Counted from the stretch's first letter, positions 52,818 through 62,434 are shown. The stretch is DNA of 64,000 nt from Nesterenkonia lutea (GCF_014873955.1 NZ_JADBED010000001.1:1736001-1800000), one strand, 5' to 3'. Notes: a model not told the origin generated them from the letters alone. Program-made: numbers and translations.

Positions 52818-54458
52818 TTACTCCTCGGTCACCACGACCTGCTCGAGGTGGGTGAAGGTGGCCTGGTCCATGAAGAGGGACTCGCCGTCGATCCGGTCGC
52901 TGTGGACCGTCAGGTAGTTCGTGAACCACAGCGGGATGACGGGCATGTCCTCCAGGAGGATGGCCTCGGCGTCGGTGTAGAGCCCTGCCGCCGTGTCGGG
53001 ATCAGTCTCGGCGTTGGCCTCGTTGATCAGCTCATCGAACTCCTCGTTGGAGTAGTCCGCGTAGTTCGAGGACGCACCGGTGGAGTAGATCGGCTCCATC
53101 GCGTACTGCGCGCTGGGGTAGGACAGAGTCCAGCCCAGACGGTACGGTCCGGTGATCTCCTGCTCGTCGTGGAGACCCAGGTACTGTGCGAATTCCAGGG
53201 ACTCGAAGGTGATGTCCTCGATGCCGAGGTTCTGCTCCCACTGGTTGGCCACTGCTGCCACCCAGTCCTCGTGGCCTGCGCCGGAGTTGAAGTAGACGGT
53301 CAGCTCGCTGGGGCCGCCGGCCTCCTCGTAGAGATCGGCCGCAGCCTCGGGATCGAACTGGCAGAACTCACAGCTGTTCTCGTTGCCCTCGATCAGATCC
53401 GGCGGAATGATGTTCTCCGCAGGAGTCTGGGCGCCGTCGAAGATCGCGTCGATGATCGACTCACGATCGATGGCCATGGAGAGTGCGTGGCGGACATCGA
53501 CGTCGTCGAACTCCTCCTGGTAGAGCGGGAAGCCCAGGTAGGTGAAGGAGGAGGTGTCGAAGTCGGTGTAGTTCTCACCGAAGTCCGCCTCCACCGTGCT
53601 GCGACGGTTCGGCGGGGCCGCGTCGAGGATGTCGAGGCTGCCGGACTGGACGTCCAGGTAGGCGGTCTCGATCTCCGAGTAGATGCGCCATTCGATGCGC
53701 TCGGGCAGGCCCGGCTCCTCGCCGGCCCAGTCCTCGTAGCGGTTCACGGCGATCTGCACGTCGTGCTCCCACTCGCCGTCCATCTGGTAGCGGCCGTTGC
53801 CGACCGGCGCCTGCTCGAAGGCTTCGATGTCGTCATAGGCGACCGAGGGCATCGGGTAGAACGCGGTGTAGGTGAGCATGTCAGGCAGCGGGGAGAAGGG
53901 CTCGGTGAGCTCGATCTCGAGGGTGTAGTCGTCGACTGCGCGCACGCCCTCCATCTCCTCGGCATCTCCGTCGACGACCTCCTGGTAGCCCAGGAAGTTG
54001 TCGAAGAAGTTGGCGCTCTGCTGTGCGTTGTCGGGATCGACCACCCAGTTATAGGTGTCCACGAAGGTCTGCGCGGTGATCTCTTCGCCGTCGTGGAAGG
54101 TCCAGTCCTCACCCAGGGTGAAGGTCCAGGTGACGTTGTCCTCGGTCTCCCAGGACTCCGCCACGCCCGCCTTGGGCTCGTAGGTCTCGAAATCCGTCTG
54201 GGTCAGGCCGGTGAACAGGGACCCGAGGACCCAGGATCCGCAGACCTCGGTGGAGTTCGCCGGCACCAGGAACTGCGGTTCGCAGTTGTAGGCCGAGACG
54301 GTGCCGCCGCCTTCGACGGCCTGTGCGGCGTCGCCGTTGTCGCCGCCGTCTCCGCCATCATCGCCGCCGCCGCAGGCTGACAGCACCAGGGCTGCCGCCG
54401 CGGTGACCGCGACCGCGCCCGTCGCGCGAGAGCGACGGGAAGTGTGATTCACGTGCAT
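52818..54458 (-). CDS. oppA: Peptide/solute-binding lipoprotein, OppA/DppA type
   Basis: Family 5 extracellular binding protein of 546 residues. The signal has basic NHTSRRSRATG, a hydrophobic core and the lipobox VLSAC (Cys about 29), followed by a Gly/Asp linker. Domain features are GLTQTDFETYEPKAGVAESWE, FTLGEDWTFHDGEEITAQTFVDTYNW and RHALSMAIDRESIIDAIFDG, as in DppA/OppA. The mature part is extremely rich in Asp and Glu with few Lys, as in salt-adapted extracellular proteins. ATG 54458 has GAGGAG 9 bases upstream. Substrate likely oligopeptides. First gene of the operon. Confidence 0.93.
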   Translation of the reverse strand: MHVNHTSRRSRATGAVAVTAAAALVLSACGGGDDGGDGGDNGDAAQAVEGGGTVSAYNCEPQFLVPANSTEVCGSWVLGSLFTGLTQTDFETYEPKAGVAESWETEDNVTWTFTLGEDWTFHDGEEITAQTFVDTYNWVVDPDNAQQSANFFDNFLGYQEVVDGDAEEMEGVRAVDDYTLEIELTEPFSPLPDMLTYTAFYPMPSVAYDDIEAFEQAPVGNGRYQMDGEWEHDVQIAVNRYEDWAGEEPGLPERIEWRIYSEIETAYLDVQSGSLDILDAAPPNRRSTVEADFGENYTDFDTSSFTYLGFPLYQEEFDDVDVRHALSMAIDRESIIDAIFDGAQTPAENIIPPDLIEGNENSCEFCQFDPEAAADLYEEAGGPSELTVYFNSGAGHEDWVAAVANQWEQNLGIEDITFESLEFAQYLGLHDEQEITGPYRLGWTLSYPSAQYAMEPIYSTGASSNYADYSNEEFDELINEANAETDPDTAAGLYTDAEAILLEDMPVIPLWFTNYLTVHSDRIDGESLFMDQATFTHLEQVVVTEE

Positions 54459-54948
54459 ATTCGGTTTCTCCTCGAAAGATGCGAGCTTCATGGGCACATC
54501 GATGATCCGTACGAGAGTGTTGTATGGGTCACCAGTGGCAGTGAGCCTAGCAGTGAGAATTTCCAGCTGGAGTTCAGGTTCCGTTCACCTGTCCATGGTT
54601 TGTCATGGAACCTTCCAGACAAGCATCTTCGGGTGCCCGCCGCCGCACTGCGCGCCCTCCCGAGGCTGAAGGCGCTCAGCAGCCCGTGTAACAATCGCCC
54701 GCCGAGGTCCGCCCGAGGTCCCTCCCCCGGTATCTCGGTGAGCGGCGCCCGCGGCAGCCGCTGACCGCCGAGCTGCCCGGGCCGACTGTGAGCTGCGACA
54801 CACAAACAGGTGAAACATGCAAGTAACAGCACCCCTGGACGAAAGTTACTACTGCGTACCTGGCGGCCGTCCGCGAATAAGTCTGATTGTTACGCGTGCT
54901 CCCGGCGGGCAGGAGGCAGGGCAGGACACTGGGCTGGAACACCGAGGC
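54459..54948. promoter_or_regulatory. oppA upstream region
   Basis: About 490 bp between the minus-strand YihY-type gene's stop and oppA's start. For oppA, TAGGCT at 54549-54544 is a possible -10, giving an 80-base leader; no strong -35 is visible. The part at 54820-54860 has short inverted arms (GTAAC..GTTAC) and is less GC-rich. No coding sequence with convincing features was found on either strand. Confidence 0.4.
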
Positions 54949-56214
54949 TCAGCGACGCCAGGATGCCTCCGGGTCAGAGGTCTCGCCCCTGGTCACGCGC
55001 AGCGCCTGGCCCTGGGCCACGAGCGCCTCATACTTCTTGGACTTCTTCTCTGCGGTCTTCATCTCGCGCGGCGGCAGCATGATGGTGCGCTCGGCCTCGA
55101 TGCCGCTCTGCAGCTGGCGTCCACGCTCGAGCTCGGAATCGAACTCGGCGCCGAGCAGGAGCACCAGGTTCATGATGTAGATCCAGATCAGGAAGATGAT
55201 GACGCCGGCGAGCGTGCCGTAGGTCGCCGAGTAGTTGCTGAAGTTGCTCACGTAGAACGCCACGCCCAGTGTCGCGAGGATCATGACCACGATGGCGAGC
55301 AGCGCCCCTCCGGAGATCCAGCGGACTCCCGGCTGGCTCAGGTTTGGAGTCGCGTAGTAGAGCAGCGCGATGCAGAGCACGACGACCAGGAGCAGGACCG
55401 GGTATTTCGCCCAGTTGAAGATCGTCACGGCGGTGCTTCCCAGCCCCACGGTGTTCCCGACAGCCTCAGCGAGGCCGCCTGAGACGACGAGAAGGACGGC
55501 GGAGACGGCCACCAGCACGATCAGCACAGCGGTGATCAGGTAGAACAGCGGCCGAAGCTTCAGGATGGAACGACCCTCCTCGACCTCGTAGATCCGGTTC
55601 ATGGACCGGGAGAAGGCGTTGACATAGTTCGACGCCGTCCACAGCGCGGTCAGGATGCCCAGTGCCAGCCCGAGGCCGGCTCCCTGTGCGGAGGTCACGG
55701 CGTCCAGCACCGGCTGCAGGGTGTCCATCGTGCTGGGTTCGACGAGTTCCGAGAGCGTGTCCTCGAGGAAGTTGGCCTGCCCCACGAGCGAGAGCAGCGA
55801 GACCAGGGCGATCAGGGCGGGGAAGATCGAGAGCACCGTGTAATAGGTGAGTCCTGCGGCCAGATCGGTGCAGCCGTCGCGGGCGAACTCCGCGATCGTC
55901 CGCTTCATGGAGTACTTCAAGGTCTTCCCGGTCAGCTTCACCGGGGATTTCAGCTTCCTGCGCCTTCTGCCGTGTGCTCCGCCGGTGATCTCGGCGTAGT
56001 CCTCGCGCTGCCGGTTCTTGACCATATAGGGCTGGTCTGCGGCAGCGGCGATCGTGCCGACCTGCAGCTGGTCGGTGTAGGTGGCCGCCGACCCGGGCGA
56101 GCCGTGATCTTCGATCGGGTGCCGACGGTCGCGGTGCGCTCTCAGGGCGCCTTCGACACGGTCAGCTCTGTCGGATCGGTCTGGTTGTCCCTGCGGGTCG
56201 GAATGCTCGTTCAT
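54949..56214 (-). CDS. YihY/BrkB family membrane protein
   Basis: About 421 residues. A long hydrophilic, charged N terminus (about 1-95) precedes a six-helix YihY core. Landmarks are FARDGCTDLAAGLTYYTVLSIFPALIALVSLL (family signature), LGILTALWTASNYVNAFSRSMNRIYEVEEGRS and YYATPNLSQPGVRWISGGALLAIV, SNYSATYGTLAGVIIFLIWIYIMNLVLLLGAE. The family's role is unsettled; a lipid-linked or transport function has been suggested. I chose ATG 56214 because TAGTTT lies exactly 6 bases upstream; GTG 56220 is in frame. Monocistronic, downstream of mnhG. Confidence 0.9.
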   Translation of the reverse strand: MNEHSDPQGQPDRSDRADRVEGALRAHRDRRHPIEDHGSPGSAATYTDQLQVGTIAAAADQPYMVKNRQREDYAEITGGAHGRRRRKLKSPVKLTGKTLKYSMKRTIAEFARDGCTDLAAGLTYYTVLSIFPALIALVSLLSLVGQANFLEDTLSELVEPSTMDTLQPVLDAVTSAQGAGLGLALGILTALWTASNYVNAFSRSMNRIYEVEEGRSILKLRPLFYLITAVLIVLVAVSAVLLVVSGGLAEAVGNTVGLGSTAVTIFNWAKYPVLLLVVVLCIALLYYATPNLSQPGVRWISGGALLAIVVMILATLGVAFYVSNFSNYSATYGTLAGVIIFLIWIYIMNLVLLLGAEFDSELERGRQLQSGIEAERTIMLPPREMKTAEKKSKKYEALVAQGQALRVTRGETSDPEASWRR

Positions 56215-56220
56215 GTACAC

Positions 56221-56226
56221 AAACTA
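56221..56226 (-). promoter_or_regulatory. -10 element of the YihY-type gene, leaderless
   Basis: TAGTTT on the minus strand with six bases to ATG 56214. Confidence 0.5.
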
Positions 56227-56256
56227 TCCGGATGTCACGTCAAGACCAACTGGCGG

Positions 56257-56613
56257 TCAGCTCCTGTTCTCGCCGCGTCGGGTGAGTCGCAGCTCGTCGA
56301 TATGGGTGATCTCGGCGGGCAGCGCGTTGTTGAGGTAGCCGGCGCGCGCGATGGCCATGGATCCCACGGCCGAGGTGAGCAGCTGGGCGATGATCGCGAT
56401 GACGGCCTTGAGCAGGTTCAGCCCGCTGAAATCCATCAGCAGCGCCCCGAGCACGATCGAGGCCACGCCCAGGCCCGCCGAGGTCCCCACGGCAGAGGCA
56501 CGCAGGTAGAGATCCGGCAGCTTGAACAGCCCGATGGCCGAGATGACGATGGTGGCGATGCCGAGGAAGATGCAGAGCAGGCCTGCCGCCTCGATGATGT
56601 CGGTGAACTCCAT
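56257..56613 (-). CDS. mnhG: Na+/H+ antiporter subunit G
   Basis: Small subunit of the Mrp complex, 118 residues with three helices. It has the PhaG/MnhG pattern AGLLCIFLGIATIVISAIGLFKLPDLYLRASAVGTSAGLGVASIVLGALL. The hydrophilic end PAEITHIDELRLTRRGENRS is short. The ATG overlaps the mnhF stop in TGATG. Needed for function of the whole antiporter in studied species. Last gene of the operon. Confidence 0.92.
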   Translation of the reverse strand: MEFTDIIEAAGLLCIFLGIATIVISAIGLFKLPDLYLRASAVGTSAGLGVASIVLGALLMDFSGLNLLKAVIAIIAQLLTSAVGSMAIARAGYLNNALPAEITHIDELRLTRRGENRS

Positions 56614-56879
56614 CAGCGACGGCCTCCCGATCCGAGTCGTGCCATCGACAGCGCCGCCATGAAGCCCAGCAGCGTGGCGATGAGGATGATGTCGAAGAGC
56701 GCATCGATTCCGGTGCGCAGCCCGATGAGCGCCACGAAGCCGATCGTGGCGAAGAAGATCAGGTCTGCGGCGACCGCCCGATCCATCGTGCGCGGTCCGA
56801 GCAGGCCGCGGACCGAGGCGATGATCATGCCGATGGCCAGCAGCAGCAGGGCGACCTCGAGGGTCCATTCGGAGATCAT
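56613..56879 (-). CDS. mnhF: Na+/H+ antiporter subunit F
   Basis: 88-residue three-helix subunit. MISEWTLEVALLLLAIGMIIASVRGLLGPRTMDRAVAADLIFFATIGFVALIGL shows the MnhF/PhaF pattern with GPxxxDRxxAxD between helices 1 and 2. Starts with a 4-base overlap to mnhE. Confidence 0.93.
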   Translation of the reverse strand: MISEWTLEVALLLLAIGMIIASVRGLLGPRTMDRAVAADLIFFATIGFVALIGLRTGIDALFDIILIATLLGFMAALSMARLGSGGRR

Positions 56880-57310
56880 GCGCCCTCACCCGCCCGGGCC
56901 GAGGGGGGACGGGGAGCGCCGTCGCCCGGGGGCCGGACCACCGGTCGCTCGGTGGGCCGGGACAGGTCTCCGGGCACCCGCCGCATGGCATGCAGCAGCC
57001 GATCCTCCATCTCCTGGATCTCGGCGACCAGCTGCTCGCGCGAGTCCACGAACATGCCGTGGACGTAGAGAATGCCGTGCTCCCGCGAGATCGTGATGGT
57101 CAGCGTCCCGGGGGTCAGCGTGATCAGCGAGGAGATCAGCGTCCACTCGCTGTCGGTCTGCGAGGCCGCGGGCACTGCCACGATGGCGGGGCGCATCTTC
57201 ATCCGTCGGCGCGGGCGCAGCACATCTGCGGTGACCGAGATGTTCGCCAACAGGAACTCCTTGGCGTACCACAGCAGGAATCCGATGATCCGAAATGGCC
57301 AGCTCATCAT
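56876..57310 (-). CDS. mnhE: Na+/H+ antiporter subunit E
   Basis: 144-residue MnhE/PhaE protein. One or two N-terminal helices (PFRIIGFLLWYAKEFLLANISVTADVL), then the conserved core VPAASQTDSEWTLISSLITLTPGTLTITISREHGILYVHGMFVDSREQLVAEIQEMEDRL. The C-terminal tail is Arg/Pro/Glu-rich and unstructured. The ATG overlaps the mnhD TGA. Rather shorter than the usual 160 because only a minimal membrane part is present. Confidence 0.92.
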   Translation of the reverse strand: MMSWPFRIIGFLLWYAKEFLLANISVTADVLRPRRRMKMRPAIVAVPAASQTDSEWTLISSLITLTPGTLTITISREHGILYVHGMFVDSREQLVAEIQEMEDRLLHAMRRVPGDLSRPTERPVVRPPGDGAPRPPSARAGEGA

Positions 57311-58911
57311 GCTCCGCTCACCGCCCTCACATAGTCCATCGGGTTGAGCAGGCTCTCCGCGGCCGTGGCGGACCAGCTCATCAGCAGCTCCGCCCCCAGT
57401 CCGAAGAAGAGGGTGATGCAGGCCAGCAGGATGCCCGGCAGGATCAGCTTCAGCGGGACCTTCACCGCCTGTCTGCCCGCCAGCACGGCCGAGGTCGTCG
57501 CCGTCGGGGGGCCGACGGTCAGCGTGGGGGTCTCCGCCTGCGCCTCCACCCGCAGGTACCGCTTGCCGTGCATGCGCTGCTGGTAGGTCAGTGCGCGCTC
57601 CTGCAGGTCATCGGGCTCGGGGCCCATGAACACGCCGGTCCAGATCTTCAGCATCGAGAGCAGCGTGAAGACCGAGACCACCACGGCCACGGCGGCCACC
57701 CAATAGTGGGACTCCGCAAGGGTCGCCTGGATGATGGAGAACTTCGCCACGAAGCCGGAGAAGGGCGGCATGCCGGCCAGCGAGAGCGCCGCCACCATGA
57801 AGGTCACAGCGATCAGCGGTTCGCGCTTGAGCATCCCGCCGAGCTTGTCGATCTCTCCTGTCCCGTAGGTCTCCTCGATCGCGCCGGTGGAGAGGAACAG
57901 CGAGGCCTTCACGATCATGTGGTGCAGCAGGTAGAAGATCGCCGCGGTGAGCCCCAGCAGGGTGAAGAGTCCGACGCCGATCAGGATGTAGCCGATCTGA
58001 CTGATCATGTGGAAGACCAGGATGGACCGGGTGGTCTTCTCCCCCACGGCACCCAGCACGCCGACCACCATGGTCACCGAGGTGATGACCAGCGCCACCC
58101 AGAGGAAGCGCTCGTCGCCGTCGAAGAGCAGCGAATAGATGCGGTAGATCGCGTAGATGGCCACCTTGGTGTGGATGCCCGAGAAGAGCGCCGTCACCGC
58201 CGGGGAGGTCATCGGGTAGGTGCGGGTGAGCCAGCCGTGCACGGGCACCACGGCAGCCTTGATGGAGATGGCGGTCAGCACCACTCCCCCGGCCAGCGCC
58301 ACGGCGGGGTCATCCTTCGCCGCGCCGTGCAGCTCAGCCAGGTTCACGGTTCCCGCAGTCGCATAGACCAGAGCGATGCCGACCAGCAGCAGGGTGGAGG
58401 CCAGCAGGTTCACCGAGACGTAGATCCGCGCGCCGTGGGCGCCGAGCTTCGCGCCCATCATGGCCAGCAGCCCGTAGGAGGGCAGCAGCATGACCTCGAT
58501 GAAGACGAAGAGGTTGAAGATGTCACCGGTCATCAGGGCGCCGGAGACGCCCGCCATGAGGACCAGGACGAAGGGGTGGAAGAAGCGGGCGCGGGCCTCG
58601 TGGGTGGCCATGGCGAAGAGCACGCTGGCGATGGCCAGCACGGTCATCACCATCAGCACCAGCGCCGAGAGGGCGTCCACCACGAAGGGAATGGCGATGC
58701 CCTGATCCCAGAGTCCGACCTGGTGGGCCAGGATCGTGCCGTCGCTGGTGACGACGACCAGCACCACGGCGAAGCCGAACATCGCGATCAGGGTGCCCAT
58801 GCTGAGCACATGGCGGATGATCCGCTTCTTGCGCACCACGACGCCCAGGGCGCCGATCAGCAGCGGGACCCCCACGAGCAGGGGCAGCAGGGCTGGGAGC
58901 GTCTGCGTCAT
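57307..58911 (-). CDS. mnhD: Na+/H+ antiporter subunit D
   Basis: Proton-conducting NuoN/NuoL-like membrane subunit, 534 residues and about 14 helices. HGWLTRTYPMTSPAVTALFSGIHTKVAIYAIYRI carries the key lysine, GALMTGDIFNLFVFIEVMLLPSYGLL the conserved Glu, and STGAIEETYGTGEIDKLGGMLKREPL the C-terminal region, matching MrpD. It forms with subunit A the ion pathway of the heteromultimeric antiporter. A hydrophilic tail between the last helices has TLTVGPPTATTSAV. Start ATG 58911 overlaps mnhC's stop. Confidence 0.95.
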   Translation of the reverse strand: MTQTLPALLPLLVGVPLLIGALGVVVRKKRIIRHVLSMGTLIAMFGFAVVLVVVTSDGTILAHQVGLWDQGIAIPFVVDALSALVLMVMTVLAIASVLFAMATHEARARFFHPFVLVLMAGVSGALMTGDIFNLFVFIEVMLLPSYGLLAMMGAKLGAHGARIYVSVNLLASTLLLVGIALVYATAGTVNLAELHGAAKDDPAVALAGGVVLTAISIKAAVVPVHGWLTRTYPMTSPAVTALFSGIHTKVAIYAIYRIYSLLFDGDERFLWVALVITSVTMVVGVLGAVGEKTTRSILVFHMISQIGYILIGVGLFTLLGLTAAIFYLLHHMIVKASLFLSTGAIEETYGTGEIDKLGGMLKREPLIAVTFMVAALSLAGMPPFSGFVAKFSIIQATLAESHYWVAAVAVVVSVFTLLSMLKIWTGVFMGPEPDDLQERALTYQQRMHGKRYLRVEAQAETPTLTVGPPTATTSAVLAGRQAVKVPLKLILPGILLACITLFFGLGAELLMSWSATAAESLLNPMDYVRAVSGA

Positions 58912-59453
58912 CGGGTCTCCCCCTCCCTGGTCTCGGCGGTCCCCGGGGCTGCCGCGTCTGGTGTCTCCGCACTCGGGGCGGCCGCCTCGGAGTTCTCGAC
59001 CCCGGTGGCCTTCTCCGGCCACGGGTCGCCGGTCTCATCCTCACCGTGATCCACCACGATGTCCCCAGACTCTGTGGTCAGTCCGAAGTAGCCGGCGTCG
59101 TTGGTGTCACCGCGGTCGGCCGCGAGCATCCGGGCGGGCGAGGCCTCCACATCTTCGGTGTCGTCGTCAGTGGTGGTGGTGATGGCCAGGGTCACCATGA
59201 ACATCGAGATGGAGAACGCGATCACGATCGCGGTCAGCACGAAGGCCTGGGGCAGCGGGTCCGCCTGCTCCCCCGCCTCGCCCGCACCGACATAGGACAC
59301 TCCGCGGAAGGCGGTGTTGCCGGCCGCGAAGAGCATCAGGTTCGCGGCATGGCTGGCGAGCACGAAGCCCAGCACGATCCGGATCATCCCACGCTGCATG
59401 AACAGGTAGACGGCCGCGGCGGTGAGCAGCCCGACGGCGATGGCGATGCTCAT
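58908..59453 (-). CDS. mnhC: Na+/H+ antiporter subunit C with long acidic tail
   Basis: NuoK-like subunit. The first 95 residues give the three helices: AVGLLTAAAVYLFMQRGMIRIVLGFVLASHAANLMLFAAG, then DPLPQAFVLTAIVIAFSISMFMVTL, as in MrpC. The remaining 85 residues are hydrophilic and rich in Asp, Glu, Thr and Ala, predicted cytoplasmic and disordered; total 181 against a typical 110-120. Its ATG overlaps the mnhA stop in ATGA. Confidence 0.93.
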   Translation of the reverse strand: MSIAIAVGLLTAAAVYLFMQRGMIRIVLGFVLASHAANLMLFAAGNTAFRGVSYVGAGEAGEQADPLPQAFVLTAIVIAFSISMFMVTLAITTTTDDDTEDVEASPARMLAADRGDTNDAGYFGLTTESGDIVVDHGEDETGDPWPEKATGVENSEAAAPSAETPDAAAPGTAETREGETR

Positions 59454-62434
59454 CGATCGTTCACCCCTCTCGGCTCGACGTCTGCGTGGATCCCCGGCCG
59501 GGTCTCGTCCGACTGCACCTCGAAGGGCAGGTCGCCGGGGTCTGCGTGGTAGCCGGCGGGGACCTTCAGCGTGGACAGCTCGGCCTCGCTGGTGCCGTGG
59601 GCCCGGCGGTGGGCCTTGAGCAGCTCGGCGGGGTAGCGCTGGGCCTGGCCCAGCCGATCCAGGGCCACCAGCACCGCACCGATCACGGCGAGGTAGATGC
59701 CGACGTCGAAGATCAGCGCCGTGGTCAGCGAGAAGCCGGCATCGGAGCCCCACGGCAGCGGCAGACCCTCGGCGATCACCACCGGGCGCAGGAAGGAGCC
59801 TTCGAGGTAGCCGGCCAGGCCGATGGCGGCGCCGGTGGCGACTCCGCCCACGATCACCAGCGCATAGTCGAAGCGCAGCTTCACAGCGGAGTCCGAAGGC
59901 GCCACCAGATAGCGCAGCGCGAAGAATCCGCCGGCGACCAGGGCGGCGATGAACCCTCCGCCAGAGTCATAGTGGCCGCGCAGCAGCAGGATCAGCGAGA
60001 GCAGCACGATGAACGGCGCCATCCAGTTGAACACGCTGCGCATGGCCGTCGTGTTGTCCCCCGGGTGGTCCAGCGGGGTCCCGGCCCACTGCCGCGAGGT
60101 GGGCGGCTCGTTGTCCGAGGTGGAGAACGCCGAGTTCAGCACCGCCAGGATGGCGAAGCCGGCCACTCCCAGCACGGTGAGCTCGCCGAAGGTGTCCAGC
60201 GCGCGGAAGTCCACCAGGATGGAGTTCACCACGTTCAGCGCGCCGGTGGTCTCATAGGTGTTCTCCATGTACCACTGGGCGGCGGGAGACTGGCCGCGGC
60301 GACCGGTGAGCGCGAAGGTGGCGGCGAACGCCATCACGCCGAAGCCCAGCGCCACCGCGATGGCGACGAACCGGCGGGTGCGGGTGACCTTGTGGAAGCG
60401 CTTGGGCAGCTTGCGCAGCACCAGGACCAGCACCACCACGGTGAGGATCTCCACGAGCAGCTGGGTCATGCCGACGTCGACGGCTCCCAGCGCGAAGAAC
60501 CAGGCGGCGACCACGAAGCCGGCGCCTCCGGTGAGGACGACGGCGGCCGAGCGGTTCTCGGCGATGACGGTGCCGGCCAGGAAGCACACCAGCAGCGTGA
60601 TGAGCACCCAGTCGGTCATCCGCGTGTGGCCGGGATCGAACTCCCCGACCTCCGGCGAGGCCACGAGTCCGGCGATGAAGACGCCGGCGAGCAGGATGCC
60701 GGGAGCCGCGAGGTGCAGCCCATGCATGTCCGAGCGGGTGATGTCCCCGACCCGACGGCCGAAGTTGATGGCCCCGGAGCGCATCGCTTCGACCACCTCC
60801 ACTCCGGTGAAGGGCAGCAGCGTCCGCGGAATCATGTCGTCCAGGCGAGCGCGCATCATCACGGCGAGCACTCCGCCGCCGATGATCACCGCCGAGAGCA
60901 GCAGCTCCACGTTGAACCCGTGCCAGAGCGCGAACTCTGCCTCATAGGTGCCCGTCTGGGCGGCCTCTCCGGCCTGAGTGACCAGACCGTCGAAGACGAA
61001 CGGGACGAAGCCCAGAAGCAGTCCGGCCACAGCAGGAAGCAGCGCCGGCAGGTAGAAGCTGGCCGGGGCCTCATGGGTCTCGGCCGGGTCGATCGGCTCA
61101 TGGTGCTCGTCGGTGGCCCCGGCGCCGGTGTAGCGGGTGAACGCTCCAAGCACGATGCGCCCGCAGTACGCGAAGGTGCCGATGGCCGCCAGCACGGCGA
61201 TCAGGGTCAGCGTCCAGGTGAGCGGGGCCGGCATGTCTGCGGAGAGGAATCCTGCCAGCAGGTGCTCCTTGGACACGAAGCCGAGCAGCGGCGGGACCCC
61301 GGCCATGGACAGCGAGGAGATGAGCGTGATCACCAGCGAGATGCGCATGGTCCGGCTCAGCCCATGGAGTCGGCGGATGTCGCGGGAGTGCGCCTCATGT
61401 TCGATGATGCCGACCATCATGAACAGCGCGGACTTGAAGAGCGCGTGGGCGATCACGTGGATCGTGGCGGCCACCAGTGCCGTGGGGGTCCCGATGCCGA
61501 TCACCGCCACCAGGAAGCCCAGCTGGGAGACCGTGGAGTAGGCCATGATCTCTTTGATGTCGTGGCGCTGCAGTGCGAAGAGCGCACCCATCAGCGCCGT
61601 GGTCAGACCGGTGCTGATCAGCAGCACCTGCCAGAGCGTGGAGTCCTCGAAGGCCGGGGAGAAGCGCAGCAGCAGGTAGATCCCGGCCTTGACCATCGCC
61701 GCGGCATGCAGATACGCGGAGACCGGGGCGGGGGCGACCATCGCGTCGGGCAGCCACATGTGGAAGGGGAACTGGGCGGACTTGGTGAACGCGGCGAAGG
61801 CGATGAGCACGGCGACCACGGAGGTGAACGTGGCGTTCTCCTGCCAGACGCTGCTGGTCAGCGCCTCGGAGAGCCGAGTGGTGCCGGTCTCCACGATGAT
61901 CAGCAGCACTGCGCTGAACAGGCCCAGGCCGCCGGCCGCGGTGATCAGCAGGGTGCGCTGGGCAGGAGCGGGCGCCTTGTCCCCGGACCGGTTGATCAGG
62001 AAGAAGGAGCACAGCGTGGTGAACTCCCAGAAGACGAAGAGCAGGATCAGATCATCTGCCAGCACCATCCCGCTCATCGCGAACACGAAGAGCAGCATCC
62101 ACAGGTAATAGTCCGAGGTCTTCTTCGCCGGAGAGAAGTAGCGGGCGGAGTACGCCATCACCAGGGCACCGATGAAGAGCACGAGCAGCAGGAAGACCAT
62201 GCTGAGCCCATCCAGCCGCAGGCTGAAGCCCACGTCGATGGTGGGGATCCAGGGCAGATGCTCCTGCACCGTGCCCCCGTCCAGCAGCGTGGACAGCCAC
62301 GGCAGCGAGGATACTCCGATCCCGGTCAGCGCCACGGCGGCGAAGAAGCCGGTGTCCCTGCCGAGCGCGCGATGGACCATGCTGGCGAGCGGCACGAGAG
62401 CCAGGGTCAGCAGAAGCAGCACCGTGAGCGTCAT
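59450..62434 (-). CDS. mnhA: Na+/H+ antiporter subunit A/B fusion
   Basis: 994-residue fusion of MrpA (NuoL-like) and MrpB. The A part has LRLDGLSMVFLLLVLFIGALV, ADDLILLFVFWEFTTLCSFFLI (conserved Glu), FPFHMWLPDAMVAPAPVSAYLHAAAMVKAG (conserved Lys and loop) and STVSQLGFLVAVIG; later the A-specific C-terminal helices lead without break into the B domain from about 795 (LILLLRGHYDSGGGFIAALVAGGFFALRYL). The A/B fusion is known in many bacteria. The hydrophilic C-terminal tail (about 60 residues) is acidic. Weak GGTGG before ATG 62434; an 11-codon frame (62466-62431) ends in an ATGA overlap with this start. Confidence 0.95.
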   Translation of the reverse strand: MTLTVLLLLTLALVPLASMVHRALGRDTGFFAAVALTGIGVSSLPWLSTLLDGGTVQEHLPWIPTIDVGFSLRLDGLSMVFLLLVLFIGALVMAYSARYFSPAKKTSDYYLWMLLFVFAMSGMVLADDLILLFVFWEFTTLCSFFLINRSGDKAPAPAQRTLLITAAGGLGLFSAVLLIIVETGTTRLSEALTSSVWQENATFTSVVAVLIAFAAFTKSAQFPFHMWLPDAMVAPAPVSAYLHAAAMVKAGIYLLLRFSPAFEDSTLWQVLLISTGLTTALMGALFALQRHDIKEIMAYSTVSQLGFLVAVIGIGTPTALVAATIHVIAHALFKSALFMMVGIIEHEAHSRDIRRLHGLSRTMRISLVITLISSLSMAGVPPLLGFVSKEHLLAGFLSADMPAPLTWTLTLIAVLAAIGTFAYCGRIVLGAFTRYTGAGATDEHHEPIDPAETHEAPASFYLPALLPAVAGLLLGFVPFVFDGLVTQAGEAAQTGTYEAEFALWHGFNVELLLSAVIIGGGVLAVMMRARLDDMIPRTLLPFTGVEVVEAMRSGAINFGRRVGDITRSDMHGLHLAAPGILLAGVFIAGLVASPEVGEFDPGHTRMTDWVLITLLVCFLAGTVIAENRSAAVVLTGGAGFVVAAWFFALGAVDVGMTQLLVEILTVVVLVLVLRKLPKRFHKVTRTRRFVAIAVALGFGVMAFAATFALTGRRGQSPAAQWYMENTYETTGALNVVNSILVDFRALDTFGELTVLGVAGFAILAVLNSAFSTSDNEPPTSRQWAGTPLDHPGDNTTAMRSVFNWMAPFIVLLSLILLLRGHYDSGGGFIAALVAGGFFALRYLVAPSDSAVKLRFDYALVIVGGVATGAAIGLAGYLEGSFLRPVVIAEGLPLPWGSDAGFSLTTALIFDVGIYLAVIGAVLVALDRLGQAQRYPAELLKAHRRAHGTSEAELSTLKVPAGYHADPGDLPFEVQSDETRPGIHADVEPRGVNDR

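Noticed and set aside
54459-54948. A small gene in the gap before oppA
   Set aside because: Open frames there have no ribosome-binding site with a plausible protein and run into the antisense of the YihY-type gene.
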